In this document: positions 9,260-17,018 of the stretch, one piece after another
Layout: every line of letters begins with the position of its first letter
Position numbering within the stretch: the first letter of the stretch is position 1
Assembly: GCA_947447265.1 (NCBI GenBank)
Contig: CANFKC010000004.1
Coordinates: 62,001-126,000 of the forward strand
Length of the DNA stretch: 64,000 nt
DNA from: Chitinophagaceae bacterium
Lineage (GTDB): Bacteria > Bacteroidota > Bacteroidia > Chitinophagales > Chitinophagaceae
Direction of reading: 5' to 3'
Translations under genes and position numbers: made by a program
The notes under the pieces: generated by a model
Databases searched by the model: none
Seen by the model: the letters and a program-made list of their open reading frames with translations, nothing else
Told to the model about the DNA's origin: nothing

Positions 9260-11568
9260 AATCTGTTGTTAGGTAAAAAAAGAACTTTTTCCAATTGCTT
9301 CCTGAACGTGCGCATTCCTGGCATAGCAGAAGTTGACATCCTGAATAAAAACACCGGCACATCTTTATTTATCTCAGTGAAAACCTGCCTGAACCTTTCA
9401 TTCAACAAGGCTATCTCATCGCGCAAATATGGGGGTATATCTTTTACATTACCCGCAGCGAGGTTCGAAAATTGAGAGAGTGCTGCCTGCATCGGGTGTA
9501 TGCCTATTTCATGTTTGGTAGCTGTAAGCCACATTTTTTGAATAGCCCTACCAGCCGCAACATAACTAGCCGGCGATGAATCGGGCATTGTAATTAGCCC
9601 TATTGCTGATGATGTCGCTACGTTTTTCCTTGCGGTATATTCCAGAGCCTGCCCTCCTTCCCATTCTGCCAGCAAGCGAATCACCTCTGGCTTCTTTATC
9701 ATCCGCATTGCAATAACTTCAGGCATAGAAAGGCCAAGCGCATCAATATGGACGCCATTGCCGGTGCGCATACATTCATCATTACTCCAGCGAAGCTGGT
9801 TAAAAAACTCGAAATGCGCTGATGGGCTTAAAAATTTTATCCTGTCGGCAGCGCCAATAATTCCGCCAAGTTCCTTCATTTCTTCACTACTGCCCTTTAT
9901 ATAGAGGTTTACACCAGCCACGCCGGCCATTGCAGCAACCAGGTTTTCATTTAGTTCGGTTGGCAGGGGTTTTGCGTCTCCTGCATTCCGGTTGGTAAGC
10001 CTGTAGTCAATGTATTTTACCAATTCATCAGTAGCAGTAGCCACACCAGGCGCCTTTGTAAACTGAATTACAGCGACCAGTACTTTATTCTTTGCCAGGG
10101 GAAAAGAGGTTATTTTAGTACCAATACCCATGCTGCGGGCCATTAACTGCAGATTCTCCAGCGCCGAGCCATTAGCTATATAGGTTGCATTTTTATTATT
10201 ATCGCCGTGCGGCAAATGTTCTTCGTTTTCAGCGAATAAGAAGAGATAGCCCTTCATATAATACCACTTCCAGGGCTGGCTGTTAAGATAAGAAGGCGCT
10301 TTAATTGCAGCCTGTACCAGTTGGTTTACATCGCTGATCTCCGCCTCAAAATTGGTCGGTTTTATTTTATCCATGGCCATGAATGCCATGTTTTTCATTT
10401 CCTGTATGTCCAGTAAGTTGTTTTCTTCGGGTGCAGTGTACTCTTTTCTCGGCCTTATATCCCGAACCAGATTTTCCATATCAATGAAATATCTGCCAGA
10501 ATCGGTAAACTGATCAAGGAAAATACGGCGCGCAGTATCGGCTGTAATTGCGCCCCCCAGGGTTACTGCTGTAGCCAGTTGAGGCCAGGTAGTGATAGAT
10601 GTCTGCAACTCTATCACAGATGCCCGCATGCGTGAAGAAAGTGTTTCCAGGCCTGCAATAGGCAACATATAGGCTAGCTTTTCCTGCGGGCCCTTCAGGT
10701 TTTTCAAGGTCTGGAAATCGATGGGCATATTCTTCAGCCAGCCATGTATAATGGGTCTTTTCGGGTCCAGATCGAAACGCTCAATGTCCAGCGTGCCCCT
10801 GTCACTTGCTTCCATCAACACCGGAATCTGCAAATCTTTTGCCTTTATGCGGCACATTATCTTCACATCAACACTGTCACACTCGTCAATTACCAGGTCG
10901 AGTTTACCATCTTTTGTAAAAAAATCATCTATCGTTTCATCAGTAACGCCCTTGGTGTAACAAACCACTTTAAAGAAGGGGTCGAGTTCAGCTATTTCCC
11001 GGGCAACAGAATAGGCTTTAAGAAGCCCCAGGTTGTGCAAGCCAGTCCTTATCCTGTTCAGATTATTTAATTCGAGTGTATCAAAATCCGCAAGCCTTAA
11101 TTCGCCACACCCACGTTCCATCGCCAGCGTCATAGAAACCGACTGGCCGACAGAGAGACCTATCACACCTATTTTTTTAGTAGCAAGCAGATCTCTTTCA
11201 GCCGTGGTTATTTTTTGCCTGTTCGCGGAAGTACGAAGGTCAATAAATTCTTCGCGGTCAAGTAGGTGCACCATCTTGGCTGACCATGGGTAGTATACCC
11301 AAACACCATATTCTTCTGCGGGCTTATTATTTAATTTATCATCAATTATCCTTTCATAATCAGCATCGTTAAGCGGTTTCCCGGGGTTCTGGCTCTTAAT
11401 AAGTTCCTTTAGCTGACTTTTGATCTGGTCGTAAACACTAACTTCAGTCCGGGAAATAATTTGCTCAAAATTTTTTTTATCTTCGTTATCTGAAAGCCGA
11501 TAAAAAGTAGGTTGATAAAGCGAATTAAGGTTAGAAGTTTCAAGTATTTTTTTATCCAGATTTGTCAT
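9256..11568 (-). CDS. E1-like (ThiF/MoeB) adenylyltransferase-nitroreductase fusion, Rv1355c-like
   Basis: A 770-aa two-domain enzyme. Residues about 85-370 form an E1/ThiF-type Rossmann domain: nucleotide loop 'IGVIGLSVGQSV' (about 133-144), acidic 'LADFDTLELNNLNR' (about 159-172) and 'LVIDECDS' (about 225-232). The CxxC zinc pairs of MoeB/ThiF are not evident. Residues about 405-740 resemble FMN-dependent nitroreductases: 'AAIKAPSYLNSQPWKW' (about 420-435) and 'ANGSALENLQLMARSMGIG' (about 465-483). The same combination is known as the Rv1355c family, whose function is not established to my knowledge. E1 enzymes adenylate carboxylates and nitroreductase-fold enzymes can oxidise heterocycles, so small-molecule or peptide modification is plausible. 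The ATGA overlap couples it to GNAT-like copy 2. Confidence 0.85.
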   Translation of the reverse strand: MTNLDKKILETSNLNSLYQPTFYRLSDNEDKKNFEQIISRTEVSVYDQIKSQLKELIKSQNPGKPLNDADYERIIDDKLNNKPAEEYGVWVYYPWSAKMVHLLDREEFIDLRTSANRQKITTAERDLLATKKIGVIGLSVGQSVSMTLAMERGCGELRLADFDTLELNNLNRIRTGLHNLGLLKAYSVAREIAELDPFFKVVCYTKGVTDETIDDFFTKDGKLDLVIDECDSVDVKIMCRIKAKDLQIPVLMEASDRGTLDIERFDLDPKRPIIHGWLKNMPIDFQTLKNLKGPQEKLAYMLPIAGLETLSSRMRASVIELQTSITTWPQLATAVTLGGAITADTARRIFLDQFTDSGRYFIDMENLVRDIRPRKEYTAPEENNLLDIQEMKNMAFMAMDKIKPTNFEAEISDVNQLVQAAIKAPSYLNSQPWKWYYMKGYLFLFAENEEHLPHGDNNKNATYIANGSALENLQLMARSMGIGTKITSFPLAKNKVLVAVIQFTKAPGVATATDELVKYIDYRLTNRNAGDAKPLPTELNENLVAAMAGVAGVNLYIKGSSEEMKELGGIIGAADRIKFLSPSAHFEFFNQLRWSNDECMRTGNGVHIDALGLSMPEVIAMRMIKKPEVIRLLAEWEGGQALEYTARKNVATSSAIGLITMPDSSPASYVAAGRAIQKMWLTATKHEIGIHPMQAALSQFSNLAAGNVKDIPPYLRDEIALLNERFRQVFTEINKDVPVFLFRMSTSAMPGMRTFRKQLEKVLFLPNNRL

Positions 11569-11710
11569 ATTACCTAGTAATTAATATTTAATTGTTATTT
11601 ATTTGATAGGTATATTTATGGGTAAATATACAACTTGGCGGTCAAAATTCATTATAATTGCCTACCTTGCAATTAATTATTTTTAATGTTATATTTATAA
11701 AATCGAGACA

Positions 11711-12175
11711 ATGAAACCAGATAGCATTAACATACTCTATGTTGACGACGAGATGAACAATCTGATCTCTTTTAAGGCAGTCTTCAGAATTAAATATAAT
11801 GTTTATACGGCCATAAGCGGAGAGGAAGCAATTAAAGTGCTTCGGGAAACTCCGATAGCTGTAATAATTACCGACCAGCGCATGCCGCAAATGACAGGCG
11901 TTGAGTTTTTAGAAACCATTCTGGGCGAATTCCCTGACCCGGTGAGAATATTGCTGACTGGCTATGCCGATATGAATGCCGTGGTAGATGCCGTAAACAA
12001 GGGCAAGATATTCCACTACCTTACCAAACCATGGAACGAAGAAGAGCTGGACATGACCATAACCAAGGCCTACGAACTCTTTAAACGCAACGTGGACGAG
12101 AAAAAGCTAAAGGACGACCTCAGTATATCTAACGAACAGCTTGAATTTTTGCTGAGGCAAAAACTGCTATCGTAA
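11711..12175 (+). CDS. Response regulator receiver protein
   Basis: A 154-aa protein with one receiver domain (about 1-125) and a C-terminal helical tail (about 125-154, 'KKLKDDLSISNEQLEFLLRQ'). Signature residues: 'ILYVDDEMNN', phospho-Asp in 'ITDQRMPQMTG', Thr in 'LLTGYAD' and Lys in 'YLTKPW'. No output domain is present. The receiver closely matches that of the hybrid kinase at 3861-4958, so the two may share a phosphodonor. It is divergent from the E1-nitroreductase gene across a 142-bp AT-rich gap, a layout that allows joint control. Confidence 0.88.
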   Translation: MKPDSINILYVDDEMNNLISFKAVFRIKYNVYTAISGEEAIKVLRETPIAVIITDQRMPQMTGVEFLETILGEFPDPVRILLTGYADMNAVVDAVNKGKIFHYLTKPWNEEELDMTITKAYELFKRNVDEKKLKDDLSISNEQLEFLLRQKLLS

Positions 12176-12200
12176 AATAACAGCAAAATGCAGGCGTTAT

Positions 12201-12833
12201 TTACGCCAGTCCTTCTTTGGTAAAAACATCTTTTATAGCCTGGTAGGTATTACCGAGATATGGAGCAAGATCTTTGGGAGCTACCCAATGCACTTCCAAT
12301 ATGTCTTCAATTGCCTGTGGGATGAGCGTTTTCTTATCGGTCGAGGTCATTTTGAACCAGGTTGTGCATTTCAGTACTGTTTTGCCTTTTAGGTTGTAAA
12401 TGTGCCAGGTTTCGGTAATCTTATTCACGATGGTAAGCATTTCAATACCGGTTTCTTCCTCCAGCTCCCTTACTGCACACTGTTCAATGGTTTCTCCCGG
12501 GTCAAGTTTACCCTTCGGAAGGTCCCATTTGCCCCTGCGGAAAATCATCAGCACGCAGCCTTCGTCGTTATAAACGAGGCCGCCACCAGCATGAATAATA
12601 TCAAACTTGTCTGCCACCTTTGTTTGTATAGCATCTTCCGCTGCTTCCTCTATCAGCGCACCGGGAGTAATGGTGTTATTGAGCGTATCGATGGCTGCAA
12701 TAAGATTTGTGCTGTTTAAACCGCTATATACTTTATACTCACCTGCGCCTGCGTGGGCTGATGTATAGGCAGATACGTTGTTGGTTATTACAATTTCCTT
12801 AGCTCCGTTGTATACAATTTGCGTAAAATTCAT
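12201..12833 (-). CDS. Nudix hydrolase
   Basis: From the ATG at 12833 the protein is 210 aa. The Nudix box is clear: 'GKLDPGETIEQCAVRELEEETG' fits GX5EX7REUXEEXGU. An N-terminal extension of about 70 residues precedes the domain, which ends with 'DILEVHWVAPKDLAPYL'. An upstream in-frame start at 12956 would run into the divergent pyrE gene, and 'MNFTQIVYNG' is the natural N-terminus. The substrate (a nucleoside diphosphate derivative) cannot be read from the sequence. It is divergent from pyrE across a 46-bp gap and convergent with the receiver gene. Confidence 0.88.
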   Translation of the reverse strand: MNFTQIVYNGAKEIVITNNVSAYTSAHAGAGEYKVYSGLNSTNLIAAIDTLNNTITPGALIEEAAEDAIQTKVADKFDIIHAGGGLVYNDEGCVLMIFRRGKWDLPKGKLDPGETIEQCAVRELEEETGIEMLTIVNKITETWHIYNLKGKTVLKCTTWFKMTSTDKKTLIPQAIEDILEVHWVAPKDLAPYLGNTYQAIKDVFTKEGLA

Positions 12834-12842
12834 AGGTAGTTT

Positions 12843-12873
12843 TTTGCAGGTTTCCATTAATAGCGTAGGTTTG
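12843..12873 (+). promoter_or_regulatory. Bacteroidota-type promoter for pyrE
   Basis: TTTG at 12843-12846 is followed after exactly 19 bp by TAGGTTTG (12866-12873), matching TTTG-N19-TAnnTTTG. The -7 element ends 6 bp before the pyrE ATG at 12880, so the transcript would be nearly leaderless. The match is by eye. Confidence 0.55.
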
Positions 12874-12879
12874 GGCATT

Positions 12880-13509
12880 ATGAGCACATCGAAACACTTC
12901 GCTGAGAAACTGATGCAAATTAAGGCTTTACAAATTAACCCGCAAAATCCATACACATGGGCTTCGGGCTGGAAATCGCCCGTATATTGCGATAACCGTA
13001 AAGTATTATCCTTTCCCTACGTTCGGGATTTTGTAAAAAGTGAACTGGCGAATATGGTTCTGGAACACTTTCCTGACGCTGAAGTAATAGCTGGCGTAGC
13101 TACCGCTGGTATTGCTATAGGTGTTATGGCTGCCGACCTGCTGAAACTGCCCTTTATTTATGTACGCTCCAAACCAAAAGAACACGGTATGGGAAACCAG
13201 ATTGAAGGTGTATTGGAACCAGGCCAGAAGGTAGTGGTGATTGAAGACCTCATCTCGACCGGGAAAAGCAGCCTGCAGGTGGTTGATGTGTTGCGTGCAA
13301 ATGGCGCTGAAGTTATGGGCATGTGTGGCCTGTTCACCTACGGCTTTACTGCAGCTGATGAAGCTTTCGCAAAAGCAGGCGTGCCGCTGCATACCATAAG
13401 TAACTATAAAGCCCTTATGGAAGTTGCAGAAGAGAAGAAACTTATTATGCCGGAGCAAATGGCTACCCTGGAACAGTGGAGGTTAAACCCTGCAGAATGG
13501 AAAGGATAA
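12880..13509 (+). CDS. pyrE: Orotate phosphoribosyltransferase
   Basis: Transfers phosphoribosyl from PRPP to orotate to give OMP in pyrimidine synthesis. 209 aa from the ATG at 12880; longer in-frame starts overlap the divergent Nudix gene. Diagnostic segments are 'NPYTWASGWKSPVYCDNR' near the N-terminus, 'AGVATAGIAIGV', 'VRSKPKEHGMGNQIEG' (catalytic loop) and the PRPP motif 'VVVIEDLISTGKSS'. It is followed by a non-coding repeat region and appears to be monocistronic. Confidence 0.95.
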   Translation: MSTSKHFAEKLMQIKALQINPQNPYTWASGWKSPVYCDNRKVLSFPYVRDFVKSELANMVLEHFPDAEVIAGVATAGIAIGVMAADLLKLPFIYVRSKPKEHGMGNQIEGVLEPGQKVVVIEDLISTGKSSLQVVDVLRANGAEVMGMCGLFTYGFTAADEAFAKAGVPLHTISNYKALMEVAEEKKLIMPEQMATLEQWRLNPAEWKG

Positions 13510-13840
13510 TCGTCCGAGAATAACAGTTTGGCGCAGATGGTGGTTTTACGCAAGGTGCACTTTTTGGGAGAGAAGTTTCACGCAAAGGCGCCAAGATGCA
13601 GTTTCCATGATATTCAAGATATCAAAGGCGCACTTGTTTGAAGAAGTTTCACGCAAAGGCGCAGTTTCCATGATACCTAAGATTTCAAAGGCACACTTGT
13701 ATGTATAGAGGGATTACGCAAAACTGCAATTATTCTGTTTGAGCATGAGATTCTGGATAGCGAAGACATACTCCGTTATCGCGAAGATGCGCAATAAGTA
13801 GCGGGAAAACTCTTAACCGAATGGAGTAAATAACCCTAAC
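13510..13840. other. Non-coding spacer with duplicated intergenic repeat
   Basis: 331 bp between pyrE and the UbiA-family gene without a supportable gene. Its main content is the imperfect direct duplication at 13571-13700. The rest (13700-13840) shows nothing recognisable. Confidence 0.5.
13571..13700 (+). repeat. Imperfect direct duplication of a CGCAAAGGCGC-type repeat
   Basis: Unit 1 (13571-13638) and unit 2 (13642-13700) both read agaagtttcacgcaaaggcg, then a gtttccatgat block, then tcaaaggc(g/a)cacttgt. Unit 2 lacks about 8 bp (the 'caagatgc' of unit 1). The core TTTCACGCAAAGGCGC is the dispersed repeat seen elsewhere in the window. Confidence 0.7.
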
Positions 13841-14830
13841 ATGGACTGGCTCAGATTAATACGCTGGAAGAACCTGTTAATTGTGTTTTTTACACAATTA
13901 CTCGTTTGGTATTGCCTTATTGACTATCCCGGTGATCTGCTCGTGGGTGTTACGCTATTTGATTTTCTCCCAGTCGGAGCCTCAACTGTGCTGATTGCGG
14001 CTGCAGGATATATTATTAACGACTACTTTGATATAAAGATTGATATTATTAACCGCCCTGAGAAGGTAGTTATAGCGAAACTGATTCCACTCAGAGCTGC
14101 CATCATTGCACATGTGCTGCTCAACCTATTGGCCCTGGCGCTTGTCTACCCGTTAGCAACAAGGCACGGCCACCCTGAATGGATGTTGGTTCAGGCGGTA
14201 TGTATCGTATTGCTTTGGTTCTATTCCACCCATTTTAAAAGGCAGCTGCTGACCGGCAATATTGTGGTTTCCATTCTTGCTGCGCTAACTGTGCTGGTAT
14301 TACAGGTTTATAAACCCGAGTTACAGGGGGTAACCAAAGTGCCCGTGCTACGCCAGGCAATACCCGCAGAATGGATACTATTTGGCTATGCTTTTTTTGC
14401 TTTTATGCTCACCTGGATGCGCGAAACAGTAAAAGACATGGAAGATGTAAAAGGCGATGCCGACCAGGGCTGTAAAACACTACCCATAACTATGGGCCTT
14501 GAATTCACCGCCCAGTTTGTCCGGGTGCTTGGCGCATTTACCTTACTTATACTGGGCATAGCCAGCATTTTTGTGTTTAAGCGAGGTTATGTTTACCTCG
14601 GGTTCTACACCACGCTGGGTGTAATATTGCCATTGCTTTGGCTTACTTTTACTCTGGGCAAAGTTAATACCACAGCATATTTCGCCATTGCAAGCCGTTG
14701 GCTGAAGATCATTATGATAGCTGGCATTTGCTCACTTATTGTTTATCACTTTTCAAACAACTATACACTTGAAACGAATAGTACTGGCTTCCCAGTCGCC
14801 CCGCAGAAAGCAGCTCATGGAAATGGCTGA
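13841..14830 (+). CDS. UbiA-family prenyltransferase (geranylgeranylglycerol-phosphate geranylgeranyltransferase-like)
   Basis: Integral membrane prenyltransferase of 329 aa with about eight to nine hydrophobic helices. Two Asp-rich, Mg-prenyl-diphosphate-binding motifs are present: 'NDYFDIKIDIINRP' (about 61-74) and 'DMEDVKGDADQG' (about 199-210). Bacteroidota members of this type are often named after the archaeal digeranylgeranylglyceryl-phosphate enzyme, but the true acceptor is uncertain; menaquinone-type or other isoprenoid transfer is possible. The N-terminus 'MDWLRLIRWKNLLIVFFTQ' is typical. Its 3' end overlaps the start of maf by roughly 60-90 bp, so the genes are cotranscribed. Confidence 0.82.
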   Translation: MDWLRLIRWKNLLIVFFTQLLVWYCLIDYPGDLLVGVTLFDFLPVGASTVLIAAAGYIINDYFDIKIDIINRPEKVVIAKLIPLRAAIIAHVLLNLLALALVYPLATRHGHPEWMLVQAVCIVLLWFYSTHFKRQLLTGNIVVSILAALTVLVLQVYKPELQGVTKVPVLRQAIPAEWILFGYAFFAFMLTWMRETVKDMEDVKGDADQGCKTLPITMGLEFTAQFVRVLGAFTLLILGIASIFVFKRGYVYLGFYTTLGVILPLLWLTFTLGKVNTTAYFAIASRWLKIIMIAGICSLIVYHFSNNYTLETNSTGFPVAPQKAAHGNG

Positions 14831-15329
14831 ATTACAGTTTGACATTATTATTGCTGATGTTGATGAAACCAATCCGCCAGGTATGCCCGGCGAACAGGTC
14901 CCTGAGTTTTTAGCCAAGAAGAAGGCTGCCGCCATTTCGCACTTAGCAGAAGGAGCTATTGTAATTGCCGCTGATACCGTTGTGTTGCTCGACCTCGAAA
15001 TATTGGGCAAACCAACTGATGCCGCCAACGCCATAGATACCCTGCAAAAACTATCCGGCAGGGTGCACAAAGTAGTAACCGGAGTTTCCATTAATGATGG
15101 AACAAAGGACATAAGCTTTTCTGTAACTACAGAAGTCTACTTCCGCAAACTATCTGCTGCACAGATAACACATTACGTAACCCACTACAAACCCTTTGAC
15201 AAGGCCGGCGCTTACGCCATACAGGAATGGATTGGCGTAACCGGCATTGAAAAAATAAACGGGGATTACTACAATGTTATGGGCCTGCCGATTGGTGATG
15301 TGATTGAGGTATTGGGAAGGGAGTTTTAG
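14739..15329 (+). CDS. maf: Maf-like nucleotide pyrophosphatase
   Basis: Maf/Ham1-type house-cleaning enzyme that hydrolyses non-canonical nucleoside triphosphates such as dTTP/UTP analogues. Recognised by 'IVLASQSPRRKQLM' at the N-terminus, the Asp of 'VIAADTVVLLD', and 'YKPFDKAGAYAIQEW' with 'VTGIEKINGDYYNVMGLP'. No ATG precedes the conserved start. The longest form begins at a TTG (14739); the better candidate is the TTG at 14769, giving MKRIVLASQSPRR and 186 aa. Either way the gene begins inside the prenyltransferase gene. The chosen coordinate is the outer limit. Confidence 0.9.
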   Translation: MFITFQTTIHLKRIVLASQSPRRKQLMEMAELQFDIIIADVDETNPPGMPGEQVPEFLAKKKAAAISHLAEGAIVIAADTVVLLDLEILGKPTDAANAIDTLQKLSGRVHKVVTGVSINDGTKDISFSVTTEVYFRKLSAAQITHYVTHYKPFDKAGAYAIQEWIGVTGIEKINGDYYNVMGLPIGDVIEVLGREF

Positions 15330-15363
15330 GAGAGAGCATATGTGCATCCACATTGGCCCTATT

Positions 15364-15562
15364 GGCGCAAGTCTTTTCGACTTGTGTCCATTTCTTCGCA
15401 AGTCTTTTCGACTTGCGATGCAAACTATTATGCTCTACGTTGTATTGGCGTTAGCGACCATTAACCGTAAATGCGTTCTCTATTGATTGCAAACAATAAA
15501 TTTCGCAAGTCGAAAGGACTTGCAGATTAACGACACAAGTGAAAAACACTTGCGCCAATTTT
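15364..15562. repeat. REP-like nested inverted hairpin array
   Basis: Four short palindromes lie in mirrored order: 15368-15384 (CAAGTC-TTTTC-GACTTG), 15397-15417 (CGCAAGTC-TTTTC-GACTTGCG), 15505-15523 (GCAAGTC-GAAAG-GACTTGC) and 15536-15552 (CAAGTG-AAAAA-CACTTG). The reverse complement of 15500-15562 aligns with 15361-15420 over nearly 60 bases, so the whole is one large inverted repeat with an 80-bp centre. This resembles REP/BIME elements or a non-autonomous IS200/IS605-type element. No transposase is present. Confidence 0.75.
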
Positions 15563-15618
15563 GATTCGTGTTTTTATTTGTGCGCAAGCGGGGCACTTGG
15601 ACTAGAGGAGCAGAATCG

Positions 15619-15915
15619 TTAACCGCAGTTTAAGCAACCTAGACAAATTATGGAGTGAAATCTACAGCCCCAAAATGCAAATGTTGCAGCAAACAATAAA
15701 AACAAAATAAAACTATAGTAGTCACTCTTTCGAATCAAAGCATTGCATCCAAGTGCAAATAATAGCGCAGAGACTAAATAGAATATCGTTCCTAAAAAAG
15801 GTCCGTTATTCATATGGCCATTTGCTGTCTCCTGTGCATAAGGTAATAACAAAAGCCAGGTCAAGATGTTAGCAACAATTAGCCCCGTCAATATGTAAAT
15901 GTGTGTTCTCTTCAC
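15619..15915 (-). CDS. Small Cys-ended membrane protein, hypothetical
   Basis: Unrecognised 98-aa protein from the GTG at 15915, which has GGGAG about 10 bp upstream; a TTG at 15948 would add 11 residues and overlap the neighbour's stop. It has three hydrophobic helices (about 5-25, 45-62, 68-85). The C-terminus 'WGCRFHSIICLGCLNCG' carries four cysteines including a CxxC pair, which could bind metal or form disulfides. It follows the T9SS protein gene on the same strand. No function is assigned. Confidence 0.5.
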   Translation of the reverse strand: MKRTHIYILTGLIVANILTWLLLLPYAQETANGHMNNGPFLGTIFYLVSALLFALGCNALIRKSDYYSFILFLLFAATFAFWGCRFHSIICLGCLNCG

Positions 15916-15937
15916 TATAATGTATCGCTCCCAATTT

Positions 15938-16837
15938 TCACCTACCAATCATCACACACTTCGACAAAAATATCCCTTCTTTAGCAGAGCTGATATGAAC
16001 CAGATACAGTCCACTCGGGTAGTTTGTAATATCGATAGTGGAAGACGTTTGGTTTCCTGTTGCAGTTGTGAGAATCTTCCTTCCTGTTGCATCGTAAATA
16101 TCGATATTGGCGTTGGATGGACAGTTTGAAATGGTCAAAACACCATTGCTGGGGTTCGGCAAAATAGTTACAGATTTTGAATCTTTGCCGTTAACTACAG
16201 CGACTTCATTATAGGCAATGCACCTTTCAAAAGTAATATCATCAAGCCCATAGTCAAAACCATTCCAGTTCGATGTAACATCTTTGATAGTAATATTCGC
16301 CGTTGTGCTTGCGCCGGAATACCAAACACCTTGCAATTGAGTCCATACACCAGTAGTAGTTGGTATTGTGGTAGTGCCAATTGCGGTTCCATTAACCAAT
16401 AACCTAACCGTGGCTGCACCGGCAGACGGCAAAGTGTCCATAGCGCTTATCCACAATGACAACACATACTTACTTCCCGGCAAAACGGCAACCGTTTCAC
16501 CCCATGCCAGCCTTGAGCTATCCTGACCGTTGATGATCATAAAATTACCTGCTCCAGTGGTGTGATCCGTTCCAACAAAAATATGGTGAAAGTAAGGCGC
16601 GCTAGTACCTACCGAATACGCATCATCCGTAAACGGAAACAGGCAATCGTAAGTATTGCAATAGTTGTAGGTGGTAGAAAACCCGGTATTCCCAGAGGTA
16701 AAATCGCCATTGATAACAATACTTGTGTCAAGGCTACCACCATTATCACAAAAGGTTTCCTGAACTATTTGTGCAACAGCGAACCTGGAAGAGAGGACAA
16801 ATACAAGCACGGGTATAAATTTCAATATTGGCTTCAT
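15938..16837 (-). CDS. Secreted protein with T9SS type A sorting domain
   Basis: 299 aa from the ATG at 16837, which gives a classic signal peptide (MKPILKFIPVLVFVLSSRFAVAQ); a longer frame reaches 17035 but only adds sequence ahead of that signal. The middle (about 30-215) is a predicted beta-sandwich, with 'NGDFTSGNTGFSTTYNYC' and 'DYGLDDITFERC' recalling carbohydrate-binding or galactose-binding-like modules. The C-terminal 80 residues form a T9SS sorting domain: 'SVTILPNPSNGVLTI', 'IDIYDATGRKI' and 'NYPSGLYLVHI'. The product should be exported through the outer membrane. Function is unknown. Confidence 0.88.
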   Translation of the reverse strand: MKPILKFIPVLVFVLSSRFAVAQIVQETFCDNGGSLDTSIVINGDFTSGNTGFSTTYNYCNTYDCLFPFTDDAYSVGTSAPYFHHIFVGTDHTTGAGNFMIINGQDSSRLAWGETVAVLPGSKYVLSLWISAMDTLPSAGAATVRLLVNGTAIGTTTIPTTTGVWTQLQGVWYSGASTTANITIKDVTSNWNGFDYGLDDITFERCIAYNEVAVVNGKDSKSVTILPNPSNGVLTISNCPSNANIDIYDATGRKILTTATGNQTSSTIDITNYPSGLYLVHISSAKEGIFLSKCVMIGR

Positions 16838-17018
16838 TGGGGTATGTTTTACATCAAATTTAATAAATCCATCACAATAAAAAAAATATAGCAACCAAAA
16901 CACAAATCCGAAAATACCTACCCTTTTCCTATCTTTCTTCAGCAGCTGCACACCTGGTTTGCTGATAATAGTCACTCCTATACCTAACAAACGAAAATAT
17001 CCGAACACATCCCACGAG

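Noticed and set aside
11642-11890. Minus-strand reading frame over the response regulator gene
   Set aside because: It lies opposite a clear receiver domain, and its sequence has no family features; it is a shadow of the real gene.
16195-16419. Minus-strand frame in the T9SS protein gene
   Set aside because: It is an alternative frame of the same strand inside an established secreted protein gene.
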